DNA of 64,000 bases from Sedimentibacter hydroxybenzoicus DSM 7310. Its GTDB lineage: Bacteria > Bacillota > Clostridia > Tissierellales > Sedimentibacteraceae. The DNA is taken from NCBI RefSeq assembly GCF_013403245.1, contig NZ_JACBNQ010000001.1, positions 434,001 through 498,000 of the forward strand. Reading direction: 5' to 3'. The notes beneath the pieces are model-generated. The model was not told the DNA's origin and searched no databases. It saw only the letters and a list, made by a program, of their open reading frames with translations. Position numbers and translations under genes: made by a program. The stretch's first letter is position 1. Each line of letters begins with the position of its first letter. Of this stretch, positions 52,944-61,277 are shown in pieces.

Positions 52944-52956
52944 ATCCCGGATTTTT
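52928..52956 (+). terminator. terminator hairpin with the stop codon in its loop
   Basis: AAAATCCGGGAT and ATCCCGGATTTT form a perfect 12-base stem; the loop is G-TAA, where TAA is the stop codon of the upstream gene. Five T follow. Confidence 0.7.
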
Positions 52957-53114
52957 CATACAATAGGAAAGTTCTCTTTCCTATTGTATGAAAAACGAGG
53001 ATTGCAAAGGACGGGACGTCCTTGCCGTTAAGGGGGGTGCTCAGTAAAAATGCAGCGGCATTTTTACGCCGAAGGGGGACATAGGTCCCCCTAGCGGAAT
53101 TTGCGTAGCAAATT
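52952..53114. repeat. array of consecutive hairpins
   Basis: Five hairpins follow the terminator with almost no space between them. They are TTTTTCATACAATAGGAAAG with its perfect 20-base complement (52952-52995), GCAAAGGACG/CGTCCTTGC (53004-53025), GTAAAAATGC/GCATTTTTAC (53044-53067), AGGGGGAC/GTCCCCCT (53073-53092) and AATTTGC/GCAAATT (53098-53114) followed by seven T. The stems differ from each other, so it is neither a CRISPR nor a simple repeat. No protein is encoded. Confidence 0.7.
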
Positions 53115-53123
53115 TTTTTAGTA

Positions 53124-53747
53124 TCAATACTCGAAATCAACCGTCACATTTGCTTCTACAAGCATGTTTCCCGGCATTATGGGAGTAGAGGCTGCAAACT
53201 CATATCTGAAGGGCTGTATTGGCATAATACTGTTTTCCACAATGTTTACAGGAATTGGTTCAGATGAACTGTTTAAACTCATGGCTATTGACTTTGATTT
53301 CTGAATTGCATCTCTTATCGCTGCGTTTAATGCCTGCTGGTAATAATACTCTCTGTTAGAAACATCAAAGGATATCAGTTCTACAACATTTGCTCCTAAA
53401 TTAACTGCGGTGTCAATAATGCTTCCTGCCATATCCAGATTATTCGTTCTGATTTCAAGTATATTTCTTACTGAAAACCCCCTGTCAATTTGCCTTCCGT
53501 TTTCATAATCATATAGTTTATCAATTGTGTATTGGTATGTTTTTATATTGTTCACTCCCATACGCTGCAAAGCTTGAATTATGGATTGTGTCATTCTTGC
53601 ATTATCTGTTTGGATGCCTGTTATGTTTTCTCCTGTTGTCTGTACTCCTAAGCGAATTACGGCAATATCCGGAACTGCCGTTACTTGCCCCTGACCGGTA
53701 AGGGTCATTGTTTTGTTATGTACATTATCATTATAACGTCTGACCAT
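53124..53747 (-). CDS. SIMPL domain protein (DUF541)
   Basis: The 207-residue protein has the DUF541 core: MTLTGQGQVTAVPDIAVIRL at the start, NIKTYQYTIDKLYDYENG, then SVRNILEIRTNN and LNAAIRDAIQKSKSIAMSL. Unlike many relatives there is no signal peptide, so it appears to be cytoplasmic. The family is linked to oligomeric, oxidative-stress-related shells (BP26), but its role is unclear. AAAGGGG lies before the ATG. Confidence 0.82.
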   Translation of the reverse strand: MVRRYNDNVHNKTMTLTGQGQVTAVPDIAVIRLGVQTTGENITGIQTDNARMTQSIIQALQRMGVNNIKTYQYTIDKLYDYENGRQIDRGFSVRNILEIRTNNLDMAGSIIDTAVNLGANVVELISFDVSNREYYYQQALNAAIRDAIQKSKSIAMSLNSSSEPIPVNIVENSIMPIQPFRYEFAASTPIMPGNMLVEANVTVDFEY

Positions 53748-53900
53748 TTATAAACCCCTTTCATTATTTTTTCTTTATATTATATGCCGGTTTATAAATG
53801 CTGCCATCAACAGAAAAATATTGCATGAAATTAATATATATATTATATTAGATAAGAATAATAATAAGAATCAAAATGACTTATATTTCTTGGAGGTTTT

Positions 53901-55106
53901 ATGAATAACAGTTGGAAGAAAAATATAGTATTGTTTTTGGCAAGCCAAACAATTTCTTTGTTTGGAACTTCCTTGGTACAATACGCAATTATGTGGCACA
54001 TTACATTAAAGACACAATCGGGATTCATGATGACAATTTCCATAATATGCGGTTTTCTTCCGATGTTTTTACTGTCTCCTTTTGGCGGTGTGTGGGCAGA
54101 CCGTTATAACAGAAAGAATTTGATAGTCATAGCAGATTCTTTTATTGCAACAGCAACTTTTATATTAGCCATGTTGTTTTATGCCGGACACGACTTTATC
54201 TGGCTTTTGTTTGTTGCATCTGCAGTCAGGGCACTTGGCTCAGCAATTCAAGCGCCTGCCGTTAATGCATTTATTCCTCAGATAGTTCCGGAGGAAAAGC
54301 TTACGAAGGTCAATGCTACAAATGGGAGCATTCAATCAATGGTAACATTACTGTCTCCCATGGTAAGCGGGGCACTGCTGTCAATAACGAGCTTAGAGAT
54401 AATATTTTTTATAGATGTGGTTACGGCAGCAATTGCAGTTATGATAATGATATTTTTCCTAAAGGTTAATCCTCATTCAAGAGCCTTGGAAAAACAGGAA
54501 ACAAGTTATATTAAGGACATATATGACGGATTAAGATATTTAAGGGAACATGCATTTCTTAAAGTATACTTTGCTTATTTAGCAGTTTTTTATGTTTTAT
54601 TGGCACCTCCTGCATTTTTAACACCTTTGCAGGTTGCAAGAAGCTTCGGAGATGACGTCTGGAGGTTAACTGCACTTGAGGTAGTATTTTCTGTAGGAAT
54701 GATGGCAGGCGGAATATTTATGGCATCATGGGGAGGTTTCAAAAATAAAATTAATACCATGGCTTTATCATGTTATGTTATGAGTTTTTGTACCGTTTTG
54801 TTCGGTGTAATTCCAAGCTTCTGGCCTTATATCTTTGTAATGGGGATATTCGGGGTTGTAATGCCTATCCTTAATACTCCTGCCATAGTGCTTCTGCAGG
54901 AAAAAGTGGAGGGCGATTATTTGGGAAGAGTATTCAGCATATTAAGTATGATTACAAGTATTATGATGCCTTTTGGAATGTTGATTTTCGGTCCTGTATC
55001 CGATTTCGTAAGAATTGAATGGCTGATGATAGGAACAGGATCATTGTTAGTCATTTTAACCGTATTTTTCTCAAGGAATAAAATACTTTTAGAAGCCGGA
55101 AAATAA
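53901..55106 (+). CDS. MFS transporter, macrolide-efflux (MefA) type
   Basis: The 401-residue membrane protein has about 12 hydrophobic segments. It starts LFLASQTISLFGTSLVQYAI, typical of Mef-type proton-driven efflux proteins. It has motif A as FGGVWADRYNRKN and FIPQIVPEEKLTKVNATNGSI in the middle. TTGGAGG precedes the ATG. It is divergent from the SIMPL gene. The substrate cannot be predicted. Confidence 0.86.
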   Translation: MNNSWKKNIVLFLASQTISLFGTSLVQYAIMWHITLKTQSGFMMTISIICGFLPMFLLSPFGGVWADRYNRKNLIVIADSFIATATFILAMLFYAGHDFIWLLFVASAVRALGSAIQAPAVNAFIPQIVPEEKLTKVNATNGSIQSMVTLLSPMVSGALLSITSLEIIFFIDVVTAAIAVMIMIFFLKVNPHSRALEKQETSYIKDIYDGLRYLREHAFLKVYFAYLAVFYVLLAPPAFLTPLQVARSFGDDVWRLTALEVVFSVGMMAGGIFMASWGGFKNKINTMALSCYVMSFCTVLFGVIPSFWPYIFVMGIFGVVMPILNTPAIVLLQEKVEGDYLGRVFSILSMITSIMMPFGMLIFGPVSDFVRIEWLMIGTGSLLVILTVFFSRNKILLEAGK

Positions 55107-55192
55107 GTAATAAAATCTAATTTCAAAGTTTTACTGTAAATTCTCTGAATATATGATAAAATAAATATATGTTAATCGGAGGGCTTCAGTCA

Positions 55193-56071
55193 GTGAAAAA
55201 TATAAAAAATGCTTCTATATTAAAGCTTGGTTTAATACTTATTATTATATCCTACGTAGTCGGTGCGTTGTATTCTATGAGTTTAGTGCTGAAAGAACCT
55301 GTTTTTTTAAAACATTATTATGAGTCGCATATACATAGAAGGTCAGTTAAGTCTATACATTTAATTACAAATTCCAATGATGACAGACAAATTACAGGAA
55401 TAGAGTTCCCCCAATTGCCTGAGAACTTTGCATATGTGTCTTTAAGAAATGTATGGAATAATGATAACGGTTATGACAGAACAAATGAATTTGCTCACTA
55501 TGATTATAAAATATTATACTTTGAGTTCATTAATGTGGATGAAGATTTATCTAGCGGAGAAGAAGAAAGTATTGTATTAGATAAAGCAGAAATAAGATAT
55601 ATGAACGGCGATGTTCAGTATGTGGATATAGGAAAAATTGTTCTGCATAAGAATTTCAAGCTAAACGAGTTCTTTTATGACAGTTCTTCGTCCTCATCCA
55701 GTGATTTTTCTTCAAAGCTGTACACACGAGTTTTAAAGGATATCTATATTAATAATATTGAATCTAGCTTTGATGATGAGCTTGAAGGTTTCCTTGAAAT
55801 GACAGTGAATAATTTGAAACAACAAGATATACAATATCCCATGAGTTTTAATTCCAGGGAGTATATAAACTTTAACAGCAATTACATATATGATGATTTG
55901 AATGACATGAGAAGGTACAATGTGTACGATGTGATAAAGATAATCAGTATTACAGACTCGGAAGGCAATAAAGGCTATGAACTGTTATACAATCTTGACT
56001 ACGAGCCTATAGGGGTTATATCTTCTGAAAAAGAAATTATTGACTACCTTAGATACAGAGGGGTGAAATAA
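55193..56071 (+). CDS. membrane-anchored extracellular protein of unknown function
   Basis: The 292-residue protein has one N-terminal membrane segment (about 12-35) and a large Asp/Glu/Tyr/Ser-rich extracellular domain. No motif was recognised. A Ser-rich run (DSSSSSSSDFSS) lies near residue 170. GTG at 55193 is chosen because GGAGG lies ten bases upstream; an ATG at 55169 lacks a site. It overlaps the next membrane-protein gene by one base. Confidence 0.6.
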   Translation: MKNIKNASILKLGLILIIISYVVGALYSMSLVLKEPVFLKHYYESHIHRRSVKSIHLITNSNDDRQITGIEFPQLPENFAYVSLRNVWNNDNGYDRTNEFAHYDYKILYFEFINVDEDLSSGEEESIVLDKAEIRYMNGDVQYVDIGKIVLHKNFKLNEFFYDSSSSSSSDFSSKLYTRVLKDIYINNIESSFDDELEGFLEMTVNNLKQQDIQYPMSFNSREYINFNSNYIYDDLNDMRRYNVYDVIKIISITDSEGNKGYELLYNLDYEPIGVISSEKEIIDYLRYRGVK

Positions 56072-56688
56072 TGAAGGGATATAATAAAGTTTTCTGGGGA
56101 TTAATATTTGTTGTTTTCAACATAAATCTCGGACCTGTAAATATTTTGCCAGATTTTTTGGGATATTTTTTAATAAGCATAGGATTAAGTGCAATTCAAA
56201 ATGAATACGAGCATGATTCGTTTAAATTAGCCGCCGTCATTGCAAACATATTAGGAGCATACACCTTAATAACTTCAATTCTCGCATTCGTAAGCGGCGG
56301 AAGCTACGAAATATTTAATAATAATGTTTTTAATATTGGAATTGCTTTGTTGGTAAGTGCAGCAAATTTAGTGATGGAATTTAATATTTTATCAGGAACT
56401 GCTTCAATATTTAAGGATATGGAAAAATTGGAGGATGAAGAAGAAACGTATAAAATTCAGAGAAACTATACTTATTTATGCATTATTGCTTTATTTTTTA
56501 TGTCGATTACATTTAATATATTCAATATATCCAATTCAGCTATTGCATTGATAATAGTCGTCTATTATTTAATAGTACGCATTTATTATATTACTGTTAT
56601 CAGAAGAATAAAAAAGATTTTTGATAACGGGACAATGGGGTATGAAATAAATATGCCAAATGAAAATTTAGAGGATGATAATAATTAG
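56071..56688 (+). CDS. polytopic membrane protein of unknown function
   Basis: The 205-residue protein has five to six hydrophobic segments, beginning KVFWGLIFVVFNINLGPVNI and then LPDFLGYFLISIGLSAI. The start pattern recalls small clostridial membrane proteins with no known function. Its overlap (TAATG) with the preceding gene suggests the two proteins work together. GAGGGGTG precedes the ATG. Confidence 0.65.
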   Translation: MKGYNKVFWGLIFVVFNINLGPVNILPDFLGYFLISIGLSAIQNEYEHDSFKLAAVIANILGAYTLITSILAFVSGGSYEIFNNNVFNIGIALLVSAANLVMEFNILSGTASIFKDMEKLEDEEETYKIQRNYTYLCIIALFFMSITFNIFNISNSAIALIIVVYYLIVRIYYITVIRRIKKIFDNGTMGYEINMPNENLEDDNN

Positions 56689-56698
56689 GAGGAAAAGT

Positions 56699-57061
56699 AT
56701 GAAATTTTTGTGGACTACAATTCATGTAAGAAATATGGAGGAATCATTAAAATTTTATCAGGAAGTGGTTGGGCTTAAGCTGTCAGATAGGTTTAATGCC
56801 GGACCCGGTATGGAAATATCTTTTTTAGGCGAAGGTGAAACCAAGCTGGAAATTATATGCAGTGAAAAATTTAAAGGCTTTAATCCCGGAAATGGTGTAT
56901 CTATGGGATTTAAGGTTGAATCTTTGGATGAAGCTTATAATATGGTTAAGGAAAGGGGTTATGAGATAGTTCACGAACCGTTACAACCGAATCCAAATGT
57001 CAAATATTTTATATTTTTAGATCCTAACGGATACAAGGTGCAATTTGCCGAACAATCATAA
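56699..57061 (+). CDS. glyoxalase I-like VOC family protein
   Basis: The 120-residue protein is one VOC unit pair: TTIHVRNMEESLKFYQEVVG, ETKLEIIC, and FLDPNGYKVQFAEQ. Likely metal ligands are His in TTIHV, Glu in LEIIC, His in EIVHEP and Glu near the end, as in glyoxalase I. It could remove methylglyoxal or be another VOC enzyme. GGAGG precedes the ATG at 56699. It lies 17 bases before EcsC. Confidence 0.82.
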   Translation: MKFLWTTIHVRNMEESLKFYQEVVGLKLSDRFNAGPGMEISFLGEGETKLEIICSEKFKGFNPGNGVSMGFKVESLDEAYNMVKERGYEIVHEPLQPNPNVKYFIFLDPNGYKVQFAEQS

Positions 57062-57078
57062 ATTATCGGAGATTGTTA

Positions 57079-57861
57079 ATGGATATAATTAAAAAGCATT
57101 TAAATAGGTTGAACAAAAAAGAACAAAAAATCTTAAATAGAAAACAGAATATCATTGAAGAAAAATTGGAGCCTTTAGTTGATAAAGTTGAATCGAAAGT
57201 TCCAAAGTCATTGAAGGATACTCTTGACACAGCTTTTTATAAAAGCTTTAAGATTGTTTTTGAAAAGGGAACTAGATATATAGAAAAGCTGTATAATAAA
57301 AATAAAATACAGTTTAACCACAATGTCAATGATTATCATGTATCGAAAAGACCGGATAAAAGTGCATTAAAGAAAATAGATAAGCATGCTCAAAAAAGCA
57401 AATTTTTAAACACTTCAATATCGACCATCGAAGGTGCAGGATTGGGATTTCTGGGCATAGGATTGCCTGACATACCATTGTTTACAGCTATGATATTAAA
57501 AACAATATATGAAATATCCTTAAGTTATGGATTTATGTACGAAATGGAAGAAGAGAAGGTTTATGTGTTAAACATAATAAAGGGAGCACTTACATCCGGT
57601 GAAACTCAGCAAAAATATAATTTAAAGGTTGATAAATTAGCAGATAAAATTGATAATCATATAAATATTATTTATGATTTGGACAGAGAAATAATACATA
57701 CCGCAAGAATAATATCCGAATCAATGCTTACCTCAAAATTTATCCAGGGTATTCCTGTTGTCGGAGTTTTAGGAAGTATAACAAATTATAAAATAATCAA
57801 CAAAATCAGTGAATACGCTTCAATTAAATACAAGAAAAGGTATCTTCATAACAGAAGGTGA
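57079..57861 (+). CDS. EcsC family protein
   Basis: The 260-residue protein has the EcsC signature region ISTIEGAGLGFLGIGLPDIP followed by LFTAMILKTIYEISLSYGF, and PVVGVLGSITNYKIINKIS near the end. The N-terminal 50 residues are charged and helical. EcsC was named from the ecs ABC operon of Bacillus, but its function is unknown. Here it is not next to ecsA/B genes. GGAG precedes the ATG; a terminator follows. Confidence 0.84.
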   Translation: MDIIKKHLNRLNKKEQKILNRKQNIIEEKLEPLVDKVESKVPKSLKDTLDTAFYKSFKIVFEKGTRYIEKLYNKNKIQFNHNVNDYHVSKRPDKSALKKIDKHAQKSKFLNTSISTIEGAGLGFLGIGLPDIPLFTAMILKTIYEISLSYGFMYEMEEEKVYVLNIIKGALTSGETQQKYNLKVDKLADKIDNHINIIYDLDREIIHTARIISESMLTSKFIQGIPVVGVLGSITNYKIINKISEYASIKYKKRYLHNRR

Positions 57862-57879
57862 GCCTTTTCAAGAGCCTTG

Positions 57880-57902
57880 GCAAGGGTAACCTTGCTTTTT
57901 TA
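57880..57902 (+). terminator. intrinsic terminator after the ecsC-like gene
   Basis: GCAAGG-GTAA-CCTTGC stem followed by seven T. Confidence 0.8.
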
Positions 57903-58098
57903 ATTAAAATTTAAGCTTTTTATAATATACGGTTAATATAAAATCGTGTTATAATAAGGTATAATGTGTTTAACTTGCCAAGCATTTACTTTAACCTTAC
58001 AGAAATGTAAGATTAGATGATAAAGTGTAAGACAGACATATGGTACTTATTGAATTATTCTGATAGTATTGAATTGAATTTATTTTTAGGAGATGGAA

Positions 58099-59331
58099 AT
58101 GAAGAAAATTTTTAAAAAGAAAAGATTTATAATTATTTTTATTGTGATTTTAGCTGTTCCGATTATAATTTCGCTGAATAAAAACAAAGGAGCTGCAGAG
58201 GTCTTTGTAAATGCCGTATCCTTAGAAAGAAAATCAATCGAGCAGACAATATCTGTAAAAGCGCCATTGGAAGGTATTGAAAAAGCTGATGTTGTATCGC
58301 CTTTAAATTATGAAATTATAGACATAAAGGTAAAGGAAGGCGACGTTGTTCTTAAGGATCAAGTACTAGTCGTTTTAGACAGTGAAGAATTAAAGGAACA
58401 GATTACATCAGAAGAAAATCAAATTGCTTTAGCTGAATTAGAATTACAGGATAAGCTTAAAACAATGCAGATAGAGTATGATAAAGCACTGCTTAAAATA
58501 AAAGAGCTTGAAGACAGCTACAATGTTAACAAGGAATTATTAGAGAATGAAATTATTACACAGGAAAGCTTTGACAAAATAGAAAGCAGCTTAAATGATG
58601 CTAAAAAGAATTTGGAAAGCTATAATGCGATTGACGGTAAAATTGTATCATCTCCGTCAGAATCGAAACGCTTAGAAATTCAAAAGCAAGAGTTAGAAAA
58701 GAAAAAGAAGGATTTAGAAAAAGTATTTATAAAGAGTCCCATAGATGGAACGGTAACGAGAGTAAATGTAAATTTAGGCAGATACGCGAGAGATACCGAA
58801 AACGAAAAAGCTATGTTCGTGGTTGAAAATTTAGATAAGCTGCAGATGAAGGTATCAATAAGCGAATATGATATAGAGAAAGTACATATAGGCCAGGAAG
58901 TTGAAATATACTCCGACGTTTTAAAAGATGGTATTGCCAAAGGGGTTGTTGCAAGAATATCACCGACCGCAGAGCAAAAGGATAATAATGCAATGGAAAG
59001 AGTTATACCTGTGGTTATAGACATTACTGAAAAACCTGACAACTTAATAGCAGGGGTTATTGCCTCGGCAAGAATTAAGGTTGGCAGAGAAGAAAATGTA
59101 TTTGCCGTGCCGTCGGGAGCATTGCTTCAGGATGAAAATGATAAATTTAAATTATTTACATTAAACGAGGATAACACTTTAAAATCAGTGATTGTAGAAA
59201 CCGGTCTTGAAACCGATTTGGAAACAGTAATAGATGGTGCGGATCTTACTGAAGGAATGAATGTTGTTGTTAATCCAGACTTAAGCTACATGGATGGCAT
59301 GACAGTAACACCAAATAAAGAAGCAGAATAG
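58099..59331 (+). CDS. MacA-like membrane fusion protein (adaptor) of a tripartite-type exporter
   Basis: The 410-residue protein has one N-terminal membrane segment (about 8-25), a split lipoyl-like domain (YEIIDIKVKEGDVVLKDQVL; the second half at KVFIKSPIDGTVTRVNVN), a coiled-coil hairpin (about 100-195), a beta-barrel and a membrane-proximal domain. This is the MacA/HlyD/YknX architecture. In Gram-positives it works with a MacB-type ATPase and permease in exporting peptides or toxic compounds. ATG at 58099 follows AGGAG. The ATPase gene is 7 bases downstream. Confidence 0.88.
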   Translation: MKKIFKKKRFIIIFIVILAVPIIISLNKNKGAAEVFVNAVSLERKSIEQTISVKAPLEGIEKADVVSPLNYEIIDIKVKEGDVVLKDQVLVVLDSEELKEQITSEENQIALAELELQDKLKTMQIEYDKALLKIKELEDSYNVNKELLENEIITQESFDKIESSLNDAKKNLESYNAIDGKIVSSPSESKRLEIQKQELEKKKKDLEKVFIKSPIDGTVTRVNVNLGRYARDTENEKAMFVVENLDKLQMKVSISEYDIEKVHIGQEVEIYSDVLKDGIAKGVVARISPTAEQKDNNAMERVIPVVIDITEKPDNLIAGVIASARIKVGREENVFAVPSGALLQDENDKFKLFTLNEDNTLKSVIVETGLETDLETVIDGADLTEGMNVVVNPDLSYMDGMTVTPNKEAE

Positions 59332-59338
59332 GGTAAAT

Positions 59339-60037
59339 ATGAGTAAAATGATATCGATAAAGAATTTAAATAAAATTTATAAAAACGGCTCTGTTGAAGT
59401 TCATGCATTGAAAGATGTAAACTTAGAAATAGAGCATGGCGAATTTATTGCGATTATGGGTCAATCCGGTTCCGGAAAATCTACACTTATGAATATAATA
59501 GGATGCTTGGACAGACCTACGTCCGGAGAATATCTATTGGATGGAATAGACATAAGCAAGCAGGAGCAGGATGATTTGTCATTAATCAGAAACAAAAAAA
59601 TTGGCTTTGTTTTTCAAGCATTTAATCTTATACCCCGAACTAATATTTTAAGAAATGTTGAACTGCCCATGATTTATGCCAAGGTGAAATCATCTAAACG
59701 AAAGCAGCGAAGCATGGAACTTTTAGAAAAAGTGGGACTTGGTGACAGAGTTAATCATCTGCCTAACGAGTTGTCGGGTGGACAAAAGCAAAGAGTGGCA
59801 ATAGCAAGAGCTTTAGCCAATACTCCTCCGATAATTTTAGCGGATGAGCCAACAGGTAACTTAGATACCCAATCATCAGAAGATATAATGGAAATCTTCA
59901 AATCATTAAATAACGATGGAACAAGTGTAATTTTAGTTACACACGAGCCTGAAATAGCAAGGTTTGCTGACAGGGTGATTGTATTCAGGGATGGTGCAAT
60001 AATAGAAGATAGTCAGAAAGAAGGTGTTTTAAAATAA
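59339..60037 (+). CDS. MacB-type ABC transporter ATPase (LolD/YknY family)
   Basis: The 232-residue ATPase has Walker A MGQSGSGKSTLM, signature LSGGQKQRVAIARAL, Walker B IILADEPTGNLD and switch His in LVTHEPE. VFQAFNLIPRTN is the Q-loop of this family. It pairs with the adaptor before and the permease after. Its stop overlaps the likely non-canonical start of the permease gene. Confidence 0.92.
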   Translation: MSKMISIKNLNKIYKNGSVEVHALKDVNLEIEHGEFIAIMGQSGSGKSTLMNIIGCLDRPTSGEYLLDGIDISKQEQDDLSLIRNKKIGFVFQAFNLIPRTNILRNVELPMIYAKVKSSKRKQRSMELLEKVGLGDRVNHLPNELSGGQKQRVAIARALANTPPIILADEPTGNLDTQSSEDIMEIFKSLNNDGTSVILVTHEPEIARFADRVIVFRDGAIIEDSQKEGVLK

Positions 60038-61242
60038 TTTGGTTAGAAAATATTAAGATTGCATTTCAATCAATTTTATCAAATAAAATGCGTTCTCTTC
60101 TTACTATGTTGGGAATAATCATAGGCATAAGCTCCGTAATAGCAATCGTATCGATCGGTGACAGCATGAAAGGTGTTATGGATGATATCTATAAGGATAT
60201 CGGAAAGAACAGAGCATATATGTATGTTTATAATATAGAGGAATTTCGTTCAACGGACTTTTTCTTTATGGATGATTTGGAAGTTGTTAAAGAAAGATTC
60301 GGAGATAAAATTACATACTTAGGTCCTTCCGAATCATTGAGAAGTGACGTATCTGTCAAGAAGAACACCGTTAAATTAAACATGATATGTGTTGACAGCG
60401 GATTTGATAAGGTGCAGCATGTCAAAATGCTGTACGGCAGAATGATAAATAAAAGTGATGTGGACAGAAAAAGCAAGGTTATAGTGTTGGAGCAAAAGGC
60501 AGCCTTGCAGTTGTTTAACAGAGAAAATGCAACAGGAGAGGTTATCAGAGTTAAAATAAATAATTACATGGAGGATTTGCTGATAGTCGGTGTGTATAAA
60601 AATGAAGAATCGCCGGTGTTATCTCTTCTGCAGGGACAAAGTCCGTATGAAGAAAGCTATGTGCCGTATACGATGGCGTTTCCTTCAAACTATGGATTTT
60701 ACGGATTAGATATATTTATAGCGGAAAATCAACCAGTAAGCGATGTCGGAAATGAAATAGTATCCTATATTGCAAAGCTTAAAAACAGAAGCAATGAAAA
60801 TTATATGTTTTATACCGTTGAGGAAGACCAGGAGACGTTGAACGGCATTGTTGGCGGTATGTCAATAGCCGTGGCCTGTATTGCCGCAATATCGCTTTTG
60901 GTAGGTGGAATAGGAATTATGAATATTATGCTGGTTTCTGTCACTGAGAGAACCAGGGAAATTGGTATAAAGAAATCACTTGGTGCAAGAACTAAGGATG
61001 TTCTGTTTCAGTTCCTGATAGAATCCGCAACACTTTCGGCAATCGGTGGCGTAGTCGGAACAATGTCCGGAATCGGATTAGTAATGTTAGGCGGTTCCAT
61101 AATATCGCTGCCCATAGTAGTTAACCCGATTTCCATAATTATAGCAGTAGCCTTTTCTATGATTATAGGAGTATTCTTCGGATATTACCCTGCAAAAAAA
61201 GCTGCAAAAGCAGATCCTATTAATGCTTTAAGATATGAATAA
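60037..61242 (+). CDS. MacB-type ABC permease (FtsX fold), non-ATG start
   Basis: The roughly 400-residue protein has an N-terminal helix before membrane segment 1 (RSLLTMLGIIIGISSVIAIV), a large extracytoplasmic domain (about 50-270), and three further membrane segments with ERTREIGIKKSLGA between the second and third, as in FtsX/MacB. Before the first ATG (60088) the frame continues with WLENIKIAFQSILSNK, a conserved MacB N-terminus. AAGGTG lies at the right distance for initiation at ATT (60037) or ATA (60034), which overlaps the stop codon of the ATPase gene. I therefore place the start there, with uncertainty. Confidence 0.85.
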   Translation: MWLENIKIAFQSILSNKMRSLLTMLGIIIGISSVIAIVSIGDSMKGVMDDIYKDIGKNRAYMYVYNIEEFRSTDFFFMDDLEVVKERFGDKITYLGPSESLRSDVSVKKNTVKLNMICVDSGFDKVQHVKMLYGRMINKSDVDRKSKVIVLEQKAALQLFNRENATGEVIRVKINNYMEDLLIVGVYKNEESPVLSLLQGQSPYEESYVPYTMAFPSNYGFYGLDIFIAENQPVSDVGNEIVSYIAKLKNRSNENYMFYTVEEDQETLNGIVGGMSIAVACIAAISLLVGGIGIMNIMLVSVTERTREIGIKKSLGARTKDVLFQFLIESATLSAIGGVVGTMSGIGLVMLGGSIISLPIVVNPISIIIAVAFSMIIGVFFGYYPAKKAAKADPINALRYE

Positions 61243-61277
61243 TATAATTTAGATATATAATAGTGCAGAGGTGGTTC

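Noticed and set aside
52952-53114. CRISPR array or CRISPR-like repeat.
   Set aside because: The stems all differ and there are no equal-length direct repeats or spacers. No cas genes are present.
57963-58019. Short ORF encoding MCLTCQAFTLTLQKCKIR upstream of the MacAB genes, considered as a precursor peptide.
   Set aside because: Its ribosome site is weak, it overlaps AT-rich promoter-like sequence, and nothing shows conservation. Chance ORFs of 18 codons are common.
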